Source: Pseudomonas sp. 31-12 (GTDB lineage Bacteria; Pseudomonadota; Gammaproteobacteria; Pseudomonadales; Pseudomonadaceae). Taken from it: DNA of 64,000 bases. Shown piece by piece: positions 27,303 to 35,702 of the stretch. The stretch lies in assembly GCF_003151075.1 (NCBI RefSeq), contig NZ_CP029482.1, forward strand, positions 62,001 through 126,000, read 5' to 3'. Each line of letters begins with the position of its first letter. Within the stretch, counting starts at the first letter, position 1. The notes below the pieces were generated by a model. It did no database searches, was not told the DNA's origin, and saw nothing but the letters and a program-made list of their open reading frames with translations. The position numbers and the translations under genes were made by a program.

Positions 27303-28304
27303 TTACTTTTTTGCGACTTCAGCGCCGCCTTCCTGCAGACCCAGGTCAGCCAGTGCTTTGGCAGCAACCTTGGCCGGCAGTGGGATGTAGCCGTCTTTCA
27401 CCACAACTTCCTGGCCCTGCTTGGACAGGATCAGCTTCACGAACTCGGCTTCCAGCGGGGCCAGAGGCTTGTTCGGGGCTTTGTTGACGTAAACGTAGAG
27501 GAAACGCGACAGCGGGTACTTGCCGTTCAGGGCGTTTTCTTCGCTGTCTTCGATGAACTCGGTGCTGCCTTTCTTGGCCAGAGCTACCGTTTTCACGCTA
27601 GCAGTTTTGTAGCCGATACCCGAGTAACCAACACCGTTCAGCGAAGAGCTGATCGACTGCACGACCGAAGCCGAACCTGGTTGTTCGTTGACGTTTGGCT
27701 TGTAGTCGCCTTTGCACAGCGCTTCTTCTTTGAAGTAGCCGTAGGTGCCGGATACCGAGTTACGGCCGAACAGTTGAACCGGCTTGTTGGCCAGGTCGCC
27801 CGTCACGCCCAGATCACCCCAGGTTTTCACGTCGGCTTTGGCGCCGCACAGACGAGTGGACGAGAAGATCGCGTCGACCTGTTCCATGGTCATATGCTGG
27901 ATCGGGTTGTCCTTGTGCACGAACACTGCCAGGGCATCCACGGCAACCGGGATAGCGGTTGGCTTGTAGCCATATTTGGTTTCGAAGGCTTGCAGTTCGT
28001 TGTCCTTCATCTTGCGGCTCATCGGGCCCAGGTTAGCGGTGCCTTCAGTCAGCGCAGGTGGCGCGGTAGAAGAACCAGCGGCCTGAATCTGGATGTTGAC
28101 GTTCGGGTATTCTTTTTTGTAGTTCTCAGCCCACAGGGTCATGAGGTTGGCCAGGGTATCGGAGCCGACGCTGGACAGGTTGCCCGACACACCAGTGGTC
28201 TTGGTGTAGCTCGGGATAGCAGGGTCAACAGCGGCAACCGCGTTGGCAGTCGCAACGCCAGCAGCGACAAAAGTCATTGCCGCCATCAAACGCTTCAGTT
28301 TCAT
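27303..28304 (-). CDS. pstS: Phosphate-binding periplasmic protein PstS
   Basis: 333 residues with a signal peptide ending AVA at about 25. The phosphate-binding parts are [13 protein letters not shown] near the N-terminus, [10 protein letters not shown] and the [10 protein letters not shown] segment. It belongs to the Pseudomonas-type PstS/DING-like group. The ATG at 28304 has TAGGAG upstream and a Pho box about 80 bases before it. Confidence 0.96.
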   Translation of the reverse strand: MKLKRLMAAMTFVAAGVATANAVAAVDPAIPSYTKTTGVSGNLSSVGSDTLANLMTLWAENYKKEYPNVNIQIQAAGSSTAPPALTEGTANLGPMSRKMKDNELQAFETKYGYKPTAIPVAVDALAVFVHKDNPIQHMTMEQVDAIFSSTRLCGAKADVKTWGDLGVTGDLANKPVQLFGRNSVSGTYGYFKEEALCKGDYKPNVNEQPGSASVVQSISSSLNGVGYSGIGYKTASVKTVALAKKGSTEFIEDSEENALNGKYPLSRFLYVYVNKAPNKPLAPLEAEFVKLILSKQGQEVVVKDGYIPLPAKVAAKALADLGLQEGGAEVAKK

Positions 28305-28381
28305 GCCTTACTCCTAGCAGATAGGGTGTGTTAGTCGGGGCCAAGTATCAGCAGGCCGTGTGAACACTCTATGGCTGAAAT

Positions 28382-28399
28382 ATGACAATTGGATGAAAG
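28382..28399 (-). promoter_or_regulatory. Pho box upstream of pstS
   Basis: On the minus strand CTTTCATCCAATTGTCAT: half sites CTTTCAT and TTGTCAT at the usual four-base spacing, about 80 bases before the pstS start. Confidence 0.8.
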
Positions 28400-28433
28400 G
28401 CCAGCATTCGGGTTTTTACAGGATGATTCATGC

Positions 28434-28509
28434 GCCCCAATCGCCAGCAGGCTAGCTCCCACATTGGAATGCATTTCAATGTGGGAGCTAGCCTGCTGGC
28501 GATTGGGGC
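28434..28509. repeat. REP pair, GTGGGAGC family
   Basis: Long near-perfect palindrome from GCCCCAATCGCCAGCAGG to its complement, arms around 30 bases with a short loop. It lies between the MFS gene end and the pstS promoter. Confidence 0.9.
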
Positions 28510-28535
28510 CGGTTCAGCTACAGACAATTTCGGGA

Positions 28536-29834
28536 TCAGCGCCCCTTCTTCCAGAGGTATGCACCCACCAGAATCCCGACACCGCAAAGAACCGCCACGT
28601 AATACGACGGCCCCATCGGGCTTTCCTTGAGCAACAGGCTGACGATCATCGGCGTCAGACCGCCAAAGATGGCGTAGGCGACGTTGTAAGAAAACGACAG
28701 ACCACTGAAGCGCACCACGGGCGGGAAGGCTTTCACCATCACGTAGGGCACGGCGCCGATGGTGCCGACCAGCAGCCCGGTCAGGGCATACAGCGGGAAG
28801 AGCCAGTCGGGATGCGCGGCCAGGCTGTGATAGAAGGTCCAGGAGCTGAGCAACAGCGCCGCACACCCGAACACGAAGACCCGCCCTGCGCCGAACCGGT
28901 CAGACAGCGCACCGGCAATGATGCAGCCAAAACTCAGAAACACGATCGCCAGGCTATTGGCTTGCAGCGCCGTGGTTGCCGAGAAGTGGTACACCGTCTG
29001 CAGCACGGTCGGCGTCATCAGGATCAACACCACGATGGCGGCGGACAGCAGCCAGGTCAGCAGCATGGAAATCAGAATCGCACCGCGATGGTCACGCAGC
29101 ACCGCGCGCAGCGGCACTTCTTCGGCCAGAGCCTTGCGCAATTGCAGCTCGGCGAACACCGGGGTCTCGTGCAACCAGCGGCGCAAGTAGACCGAGAACA
29201 AACCGAACACGCCGCCCAACAGGAACGGGATCCGCCAGGCGTAATCGGACACTTCAGCCGGGGTGTAAAAGCTGTTGATCGCGGTGGCGACCAATGAACC
29301 CAAGAGGATGCCAGCCGTCAGACCGCTCGTCAGAGTGCCGCAGGCATAACCGATATGACGCGCAGGCACGTGTTCGGAAACGAATACCCACGCGCCCGGC
29401 ACTTCACCACCAATCGCCGCGCCTTGAATCACCCGCATCAACAGCAACAGGATCGGCGCCCACATGCCGATCTGCGCATAGGTCGGCAGCAGGCCCATGA
29501 TCAGGGTCGGTACCGCCATCATGAAGATGCTCAGGGTGAACATCTTCTTGCGACCCAACAGATCGCCGAAGTGCGCCATGACAATGCCGCCCAACGGACG
29601 AGCGAGGTAGCCGGCGGCGAAGATGCCGAACGTCTGCATCAGGCGCAGCCACTCGGGCATGTCCGCCGGGAAGAACAGTTTGCCCACCACCGTGGCGAAG
29701 AACACGAAGATGATGAAGTCGTAGAACTCCAGGGCACCGCCCAAGGCAGACAGCGATAACGTCTTGTAGTCGCTACGGGTCAACGGGCGAGCGGGCTGGG
29801 TCGGCTGCGCGATGCTAGAGGGCGCTGTGGTCAT
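28536..29834 (-). CDS. MFS transporter, metabolite:proton symporter type
   Basis: 432 residues with about twelve hydrophobic segments. The family signature region after helix 2 is YLARPLGGIVMAHFGDLLGRKK, split here as YLARPLGGIVMAHFGD then LLGRKK. The N-terminal LGGALEFYDF is typical of the proline/betaine, citrate and ketoglutarate symporter branch. The start is the ATG at 29834; the open frame extends upstream to 29930 without coding support. Substrate cannot be told. It lies beside pstS as in other Pseudomonas. Confidence 0.88.
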   Translation of the reverse strand: MTTAPSSIAQPTQPARPLTRSDYKTLSLSALGGALEFYDFIIFVFFATVVGKLFFPADMPEWLRLMQTFGIFAAGYLARPLGGIVMAHFGDLLGRKKMFTLSIFMMAVPTLIMGLLPTYAQIGMWAPILLLLMRVIQGAAIGGEVPGAWVFVSEHVPARHIGYACGTLTSGLTAGILLGSLVATAINSFYTPAEVSDYAWRIPFLLGGVFGLFSVYLRRWLHETPVFAELQLRKALAEEVPLRAVLRDHRGAILISMLLTWLLSAAIVVLILMTPTVLQTVYHFSATTALQANSLAIVFLSFGCIIAGALSDRFGAGRVFVFGCAALLLSSWTFYHSLAAHPDWLFPLYALTGLLVGTIGAVPYVMVKAFPPVVRFSGLSFSYNVAYAIFGGLTPMIVSLLLKESPMGPSYYVAVLCGVGILVGAYLWKKGR

Positions 29835-30216
29835 GGCAAGGGCTTCTCTTATAGTCGGATCTGCAACCCCAACAACGCTGGCTGAGGCTTGGGCAGGTCC
29901 GGCACGATAGCAAATTGTTCGAAAAAGCACATAGAGGTGCGTATTTGACGGTCAAAATGAGAACCGGACGGTCGTCTCGGAGTCTACCGATCGATATACT
30001 CGCTGCATTGCGGCATTTGTAAGGGGTTGCTGTGCGAAAACGCGCTGGCTGTCAGGCAAGGTCATTGCGTGGTTCAGTCGCTTTCGCAGAGTTTCCCTTT
30101 AGGCGCCTTACGAAAAACGTGACGAACGTAGTATGTTCGGGCTGAATCGTTTTTCCTTGAGACGGCTATTCACCCGCTACACCTACGATGAGTCACGGGT
30201 CAGAGGCACCCCCGGC

Positions 30217-30621
30217 ATGATAGAGCTCGAACAAGAAGATCCAATCCCGCAAGGCGACCTGGCCCTGCAAATCACCGCGCTTCCACGTGAAACCAACGGC
30301 TTCGGCGATATTTTCGGCGGCTGGCTGGTGGCACAGATGGATTTGGCCGGCACCGCCATGGCCAGCAAAGTCGCTGGCGGACGCGTGGCCACCGTTGCGA
30401 TCGATCGCATGGCGTTCCTGGTTCCGGTAGCGGTGGGCGCTCAGCTCTCCTTCTATACCCAGGCACTGGAAATCGGCCGCAGCTCGATTCAGATGATGGT
30501 CGAAGTCTGGAGTGACGATCCGCTGTCCAGCGAGTGGCGTAAAGTGACTGAAGCCGTGTTTGTGTTTGTCGCGATCGATGGCAGCGGCCGTACCCGCTCG
30601 GTTCCGCCACGCGCGCGTTAA
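30217..30621 (+). CDS. Acyl-CoA thioesterase, YciA-like hotdog
   Basis: 134 residues. A hotdog-fold domain with GDIFGGWLVAQMDLAG at about 32-47, containing the Asp active-site region, and IDRMAFLVPV. It hydrolyses acyl-CoA to free acid and CoA. The ATG at 30217 is preferred because the conserved family start follows it and AGAGG is upstream; an ATG at 30133 would add 28 residues without support. Confidence 0.88.
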   Translation: MIELEQEDPIPQGDLALQITALPRETNGFGDIFGGWLVAQMDLAGTAMASKVAGGRVATVAIDRMAFLVPVAVGAQLSFYTQALEIGRSSIQMMVEVWSDDPLSSEWRKVTEAVFVFVAIDGSGRTRSVPPRAR

Positions 30622-30678
30622 ACACTGCGGCCTTTCTGCGGTCCATTGCAGTCATTGTTCCTGATCGAGAGTTGCCCC

Positions 30679-31578
30679 ATGAGCACGCCCAACGTTGAAG
30701 CCGTGAAACTGGATGAACTGAACTGCTGGCGCATCCGCCACGGTCAGGCCGAATTGCTGGTCGCCCAGCAAGGCGCGCACATCCTCAGTTATCAAGTGGC
30801 CGGCCAACCGCCGGTGATCTGGCTGAACGACGAGGCCGTGTTCAAGACCGGCAAAAGCATCCGCGCCGGCGTGCCGGTGTGCTGGCCGTGGTTCGGCAAT
30901 TTCCCGCGCAACCCGCAGAGCGTCCAGGCGATGCGCGTCAGCAACGAATCGCCGACCGCCCACGGTTTTGTCCGGGCGATGGATTGGGAACTGGGTGGTA
31001 TCGAAGCCGAGGGTGAAAGCCTTAAGGTTGAGTTTCTCCTGCCCTACCCCGAAGGCGGCTTTCCGGGCTGGCCGCATCAGGTGGATCTCAAACTGAGCAT
31101 TCGTCTGGATGATCAACTGCACATCAGTCTGACCAGCCACAACCAGGGCACGGATAAAGTCACCATCAGCCAGGCGCTGCACAGTTACTTCGCGGTCAGT
31201 GATGTGCGCAATGTGCACGTTGAGGGGCTGGATGGCTTGAGCTACATCGAGACGCTGGAGGACTGGAAAACCGTCACTCAGAGCGGCGATTTGCGTTTCA
31301 CTGGCGAAACCGACCGCATCTACCTCAATACCCCGGCGAAGCTGAGCATTGTCGACCCGACTTGGGAACGGCGTATCGAGCTGACCAGCTGTGGCTCGCG
31401 CTCGGCAGTGATCTGGAATCCGTGGATAGAACGCGCGGCCGCGTTCAGCGACATGGCCGACGATGGCTGGCAGAAGATGCTGTGCATCGAGACGGCGAAT
31501 GTGATGGATGATGTGGTGACATTGGCGCCGGGTGCGTGCCATACCTTGGGTGTCAGCGTCGGCGCAAAACCGCTCTAA
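30679..31578 (+). CDS. D-hexose-6-phosphate mutarotase (YeaD-like)
   Basis: 299-residue beta-sandwich of the aldose 1-epimerase superfamily, interconverting anomers of glucose-6-phosphate. Family parts visible are GAHILSYQ, VPVCWPWFG at about 73-81, AHGFVR (catalytic His) and VWNPWIE-like IWNPWIERA near the end. The ATG at 30679 follows the thioesterase stop by 57 bases; an upstream in-frame ATG at 30646 has weaker support. It may be co-transcribed with the thioesterase. Confidence 0.92.
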   Translation: MSTPNVEAVKLDELNCWRIRHGQAELLVAQQGAHILSYQVAGQPPVIWLNDEAVFKTGKSIRAGVPVCWPWFGNFPRNPQSVQAMRVSNESPTAHGFVRAMDWELGGIEAEGESLKVEFLLPYPEGGFPGWPHQVDLKLSIRLDDQLHISLTSHNQGTDKVTISQALHSYFAVSDVRNVHVEGLDGLSYIETLEDWKTVTQSGDLRFTGETDRIYLNTPAKLSIVDPTWERRIELTSCGSRSAVIWNPWIERAAAFSDMADDGWQKMLCIETANVMDDVVTLAPGACHTLGVSVGAKPL

Positions 31579-31597
31579 GCCCTACCGCAATACGAAA

Positions 31598-31687
31598 TGT
31601 GGGAGCCAGCCTGCTGGCGATGGCGTCGTGTCAGTCAACTTGAAAGTATCTGACACACCGCTATCGCCAGCAGGCTGGCTCCCACAG
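31598..31687. repeat. REP pair, GTGGGAGC family
   Basis: GTGGGAGCCAGCCTGCTGGC and its inverted copy, with an inner GTGTCAG/CTGACAC palindrome in the loop. It lies between convergent genes. Confidence 0.9.
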
Positions 31688-31703
31688 TTATTTCGAGTGG
31701 CTG

Positions 31704-32240
31704 TTAGAGATCGGACTCCTGCACCACTCGCACCTTCGCCGCATCCAGCGCATACGCCGCGTCAGCCAGATCATTGTTGACCTTCTCGATCTTCAACGTG
31801 CCGGTCACCCACAGCGGCGTGTAGATGTCATCCAGCTTCAAACCTTTCGGATAACGCACCAGCACCAACTGATTAGGCGGCGGTGGCGGCACGTGGATGC
31901 AGGCGCCCGGGTACGGCACGAGGAAGAACAGCGTACTGCGCCCCTTGGCATCGGACTCCAAAGGCACCGGATACCCCCCGATGCGGATGTTCTTGTCGTT
32001 CATCGACGGCACGGTTTTGGTCGAATACATCACCGCCGGCAAGCCTTTGCTCTGCTTCATGCCACCTTTTTCGGTAAAGGTACCATCGCCTTCGGGGGAG
32101 TTATGGTCGATTTCAGGCATGGCCTCGAGGGCTTTCTGATCCGACTTGGGCATCAGCTCGAGCCAGTCGGTTTCCGGCAGTTCGCCGGCATGGGCCAAGC
32201 CGCTGCCCAAAAGGAGGAGAGTCAAAAAAAGACGGCGCAT
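31704..32240 (-). CDS. Secreted DUF3299-family protein
   Basis: 178 residues with a signal peptide ending AHA at about 18. The mature protein has the DUF3299 features: GYPVPLE, FFLVPYPGACIHVPPPPPNQ (conserved Cys-His) and VTGTLKIE. Probably periplasmic, of unknown function; the Cys-His motif suggests metal binding, which is inference. Single gene. Confidence 0.86.
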   Translation of the reverse strand: MRRLFLTLLLLGSGLAHAGELPETDWLELMPKSDQKALEAMPEIDHNSPEGDGTFTEKGGMKQSKGLPAVMYSTKTVPSMNDKNIRIGGYPVPLESDAKGRSTLFFLVPYPGACIHVPPPPPNQLVLVRYPKGLKLDDIYTPLWVTGTLKIEKVNNDLADAAYALDAAKVRVVQESDL

Positions 32241-32332
32241 GGAGGTGCTCGGTAAGGAAAGGACGGTGTAACGCCGAGCATTCTAGCCCTCCCCGCCTGC
32301 GGCGCGGAGAGGAGAGGACTTCGTCGCATGAA

Positions 32333-32578
32333 TCAGTTCTTTCTGATCAAACCGTAGATCACCAGCAACACCACCGCGCCGACCAGCGCACCGATGAAGC
32401 CTGCACCTTCGCCCGCGTGATAGATGCCCAGAGCCTGGCCGCCATAAGTGGCCGCCAGCGAACCGCCGATACCGAGCAGGATAGTCATGATCCAGCCCAT
32501 GCTGTCATCGCCCGGTTTCAGGAACCGGGCCAGCAGGCCGACGATCAAGCCGATAAAGATGGTTCCGATAATTCCCAT
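32333..32578 (-). CDS. GlsB/YeaQ/YmgE small membrane protein
   Basis: 81 residues with three hydrophobic Gly-rich helices (GIIGTIFIGLIVGLLARF, WIMTILLGIGGSLAA, GFIGALVGAVVLLVIYGLI). It belongs to the transglycosylase-associated family, small stress-linked inner-membrane proteins of unknown role. The ATG has AGAGGGAA upstream. Confidence 0.92.
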   Translation of the reverse strand: MGIIGTIFIGLIVGLLARFLKPGDDSMGWIMTILLGIGGSLAATYGGQALGIYHAGEGAGFIGALVGAVVLLVIYGLIRKN

Positions 32579-32647
32579 GACATTTCCCTCTGAGTAAGTG
32601 GCTATGCGAAAGCCTAGTCAGACTTTCGCATCCTGCCATGAGAGAAC

Positions 32648-32670
32648 GGCGGACCTTGAATGGTTCCGCC
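32648..32670 (-). terminator. Hairpin after purK
   Basis: GGCGGACC with GGTTCCGCC, a bulged GC stem about 20 bases downstream of the purK stop, without a clear T-run. Possible terminator. Confidence 0.4.
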
Positions 32671-32688
32671 GCTGCCACATGAAACTGT

Positions 32689-33771
32689 TTATTCGGCGAT
32701 GAGCGCTTCGACCTTGAGGATCTGCGCGGCCAGTGTTTCGCGGTTTGCACAACGCAGGTTGGCGTGACCGACCTTGCGGCCGACCTTGAACGCCTTGCCA
32801 TAGTGGTGCAGATGGCAATCGGCGATGGCCAGGACTTTCTCGGTGTCCGGCACTTTACCGATGAAGTTGAGCATTGCGCTCTCGCCGACCTTGGCCGTCG
32901 AACCCAGCGGCAGACCGGCAACGGCTCGCAAGTGGTTTTCGAACTGGCTGCACTCGGCGCCTTCGGTGGTCCAGTGCCCGGAGTTGTGCACGCGCGGGGC
33001 GATTTCGTTGGCCTTGAGGCCACCGTCGACTTCGAAGAACTCGAACGCCATCACGCCGACGTAATTCAACTGCTTGAGCACGCGGCTGGAGTAGTCTTCG
33101 GCCAAAGCCTGCAGCGGGTGGTCGGTGCTGGCCACGGACAGCTTGAGGATGCCGCTGTCGTGGGTGTTGTGAACCAGTGGGTAGAACCTGGTTTCACCAT
33201 CGCGAGCACGCACGGCGATCAGCGAGACTTCACCGGTAAACGGCACGAAGCCTTCCAGCAGGCAGGCCACGCTGCCCAGTTCGGCGAAGGTGCCGACCAC
33301 ATCTTCCGGTTTGCGCAGGACTTTCTGGCCCTTGCCGTCGTAACCCAGGGTGCGGGTTTTCAACACGGCCGGCAGACCGATGGAAGCGACAGCGGCGTCC
33401 AGATCGGCTTGCGATTGAATGTCGGCAAACGCCGGGGTGGGAATCCCCAGGTCCTTGAACATGCTCTTCTCGAACCAGCGATCACGAGCGATGCGCAGGG
33501 CTTCGGCGCTTGGGTAGACCGGGACGAATTGCGACAGGAACGCCACGGTTTCAGCCGGGACGCTTTCGAACTCGAAGGTCACCAGATCAACTTCATCGGC
33601 CAGCTGGCGCAAGTGATCCTGATCGCCGTAATCGGCCCGCAGGTGTTCGCCCAACGCAGCTGCGCAAGCATCCGGCGCCGGGTCCAGAAAAGCGAAGTTC
33701 ATGCCCAGCGGAGTGCCCGCCAACGCCAACATGCGACCCAACTGGCCGCCACCGATTACACCGATCTTCAT
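32689..33771 (-). CDS. purK: 5-(carboxyamino)imidazole ribonucleotide synthase PurK
   Basis: 360-residue ATP-grasp enzyme of purine synthesis that carboxylates AIR with bicarbonate and ATP. The N-terminal nucleotide-like motif is IGVIGGGQLGRMLALAG at 3-19. The ATP-grasp core has KTRTLGYDGKGQ and EFFEVDGGLKANEIAPRVHN. The ATG at 33771 has GAGG upstream; a TTG nine bases earlier is less likely. It follows purE by 11 bases in one operon. Confidence 0.97.
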   Translation of the reverse strand: MKIGVIGGGQLGRMLALAGTPLGMNFAFLDPAPDACAAALGEHLRADYGDQDHLRQLADEVDLVTFEFESVPAETVAFLSQFVPVYPSAEALRIARDRWFEKSMFKDLGIPTPAFADIQSQADLDAAVASIGLPAVLKTRTLGYDGKGQKVLRKPEDVVGTFAELGSVACLLEGFVPFTGEVSLIAVRARDGETRFYPLVHNTHDSGILKLSVASTDHPLQALAEDYSSRVLKQLNYVGVMAFEFFEVDGGLKANEIAPRVHNSGHWTTEGAECSQFENHLRAVAGLPLGSTAKVGESAMLNFIGKVPDTEKVLAIADCHLHHYGKAFKVGRKVGHANLRCANRETLAAQILKVEALIAE

Positions 33772-33782
33772 CGTCAACAACC

Positions 33783-34274
33783 TCAGGCGATGCGTGGGTC
33801 TGGATTTTCCAGGACGCTGTCTGTCTGCTCAGCACGGAATTTTTTCAGCACCGCGTGGAATTGCGGGTGCTTGGCGCCGAGGATACTCGCCGACAGCAGG
33901 GCAGCGTTGATCGCGCCGGCCTTGCCGATGGCCAGGGTGGCAACCGGGATGCCCGCAGGCATCTGCACGATCGAGAGCAGCGAATCGACGCCCGAAAGCA
34001 TCGACGACTGCACCGGAACGCCCAGCACCGGCAGGTGGGTCTTGGCCGCACACATGCCAGGCAAGTGGGCCGCGCCACCGGCACCGGCGATGATCACCTC
34101 GATGCCACGCGCCTCGGCCTCTTCGGCGTACTGGAACAGCAGGTCCGGGGTGCGGTGGGCGGAGACCACTTTCACCTCGTAAGGGATGCCGAGCTTTTCC
34201 AGCATATCGGCGGTGTGGCTAAGGGTGGACCAATCGGACTTGGAGCCCATGATCACGCCAACCAGTGCACTCAT
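33783..34274 (-). CDS. purE: N5-CAIR mutase PurE
   Basis: 163 residues, normal length. It rearranges N5-CAIR from PurK into CAIR. The conserved start [14 protein letters not shown], the SAHRTPD loop at about 42-48 and [11 protein letters not shown] at about 69-79 are all present. The ATG at 34274 has AGAGG upstream. Its leader holds a terminator-like hairpin that may control the operon. Confidence 0.97.
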   Translation of the reverse strand: MSALVGVIMGSKSDWSTLSHTADMLEKLGIPYEVKVVSAHRTPDLLFQYAEEAEARGIEVIIAGAGGAAHLPGMCAAKTHLPVLGVPVQSSMLSGVDSLLSIVQMPAGIPVATLAIGKAGAINAALLSASILGAKHPQFHAVLKKFRAEQTDSVLENPDPRIA

Positions 34275-34312
34275 CGTCGTGCCTCTTCTCTCTGGGCGCC
34301 CGCAGGCGCGTC

Positions 34313-34346
34313 AAAAAACAACAAGCCACGCAAAATGCGTGGCTTG
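34313..34346 (-). terminator. Terminator or attenuator hairpin in purEK leader
   Basis: On the minus strand CAAGCCACGC (34346-34337) pairs with GCGTGGCTTG (34331-34322) and is followed by TTGTTGTTTTTT. It lies only 39 bases before the purE ATG and downstream of a candidate -10 (TATACT, 34394-34389), so it would interrupt the purEK message unless relieved. Confidence 0.75.
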
Positions 34347-34388
34347 ATTGTACGAATTATGGCCAGTCAAGCCGGCCGAAGGCCGCGC

Positions 34389-34394
34389 AGTATA
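34389..34394 (-). promoter_or_regulatory. Candidate purEK -10 box
   Basis: TATACT on the minus strand within AAGGTATACTGCG. The -35 region about 17 bases upstream is poor. It gives a leader of roughly 110 bases including the attenuator-like hairpin. Confidence 0.5.
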
Positions 34395-34498
34395 CCTTAA
34401 TGAAGCAGATAAACAGCCCCTGAAACGACCATCCGTCATACGGCGCAAAGTGCCGGTTTTATTGACTTGAAGGTCAGTCAATTACACCCCCAATCCCT

Positions 34499-34588
34499 CG
34501 TGGGAGCGGGCTTGCTCGCGAAAGCGGTGGGTCAGTCGATATCAATGTTGTCTGACCCACCGCATTCGCGAGCAAGCCCGCTCCCACA
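34499..34588. repeat. REP pair, GTGGGAGC family
   Basis: TGGGAGCGGGCTTGCTCGCG and its inverted copy, with an inner GGGTCAG/CTGACCC palindrome in the loop. Confidence 0.9.
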
Positions 34589-34604
34589 TTTGATCGTCAG
34601 GGTC

Positions 34605-35522
34605 TCAGGAACCGGTTGTGCCTTGGGCCGCGCCGCCTTCCAGCTTGCGCCACAACAACCGCACATTCGCCTTGCGCACCAGCGCGCAGCGATACAGACG
34701 AATCTCCAGCGGCACATGCCATTGCGGGCCGCCGCACACCACCAGCTCACCGCGCGCCAGCTCGGCGCGCACACTCAATTGCGGCACCCACGCAATCCCC
34801 AACCCCTCCAGCGCCATGCTTTTCAAGCTGTCGGCCATGGCGGTCTCATAGATGGTGGTGAAGCGCAGCGCACGCTGACGCAGCAGCATGTTCACCGAAC
34901 GCCCGAGAAACGCACCCGCGCTATAGGCCAGCAGCGGCACACTGCCCTCGCCCTCCAGATCAAACAACGGCTTGCCATCGGCATCCGCTGCGCAGACAGG
35001 AAGCATTTCGGTGTCGCCGAGGTGCAGGGACGGGAAGATTTCCGGGTCCATCTGCAAGGCTGCGTCCGGGTCATAGAACGCCAGCATCAAGTCGCAACCG
35101 CCTTCTCGCAGCGCATGCACCGCATCGCCGACGTTAGTCGCCACCAACCGCGTGGCGATGTTCAAACCTTCATTACGCAATTGCGCGATCCAGCGCGGAA
35201 AAAAGCCCAATGCCAGGGAGTGAGCGGCAGCCACTTGCATCACTTCACCCTGCCCGCCTTCCAGATGATGAAGGTGGCGCAGCACTTCGCCGAGCTGTTC
35301 GACCACGGTTCGTGCGGTCACCAGGAACAACTGCCCCGCCGCCGTCAGTTCGACGGGCGTGCGCGAGCGATTGACCAGCGTCAACCCCAGCGCGGCTTCA
35401 AGGCTGCGGATCCGGCGGCTGAACGCCGGCTGAGTCACGAAGCGTCGTTCCGCAGCCTGGGAGAAGCTACGTGTCGCGGCCAGAGCGCTGAAGTCCTCGA
35501 GCCATTTACTTTCCAGATTCAT
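34605..35522 (-). CDS. LysR-type regulator, HypT-like
   Basis: 305 residues. An N-terminal winged helix (about 1-65) with SFSQAAERRFVTQPAFSRRI as the recognition helix precedes a periplasmic-binding-like effector domain (about 90-290). The recognition-helix wording RRFVTQPAFSRRIRSLE is that of the YjiE/HypT group, which responds to hypochlorite; no conserved Met pattern was checked. The ATG at 35522 is chosen over one 24 bases upstream because LysR proteins start close to this motif. It is divergent from aspA, as I recall in other Pseudomonas, so it may control it. Confidence 0.87.
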   Translation of the reverse strand: MNLESKWLEDFSALAATRSFSQAAERRFVTQPAFSRRIRSLEAALGLTLVNRSRTPVELTAAGQLFLVTARTVVEQLGEVLRHLHHLEGGQGEVMQVAAAHSLALGFFPRWIAQLRNEGLNIATRLVATNVGDAVHALREGGCDLMLAFYDPDAALQMDPEIFPSLHLGDTEMLPVCAADADGKPLFDLEGEGSVPLLAYSAGAFLGRSVNMLLRQRALRFTTIYETAMADSLKSMALEGLGIAWVPQLSVRAELARGELVVCGGPQWHVPLEIRLYRCALVRKANVRLLWRKLEGGAAQGTTGS

Positions 35523-35702
35523 CACGTCCTCCCAGACACGCACCAAATTAGGTCACACGCTCGCCGCACACGCGGCGTCACATGGGCATTATGCCGAATG
35601 TGCATAGGCTAGTGTTTAACAGCATTGGCCGAAAATTCTCCACAAGCCTAGCATTTGCAGCGTTCCGGCACAGACCGGGTCCTTATCGAGATGATTTCTA
35701 TC

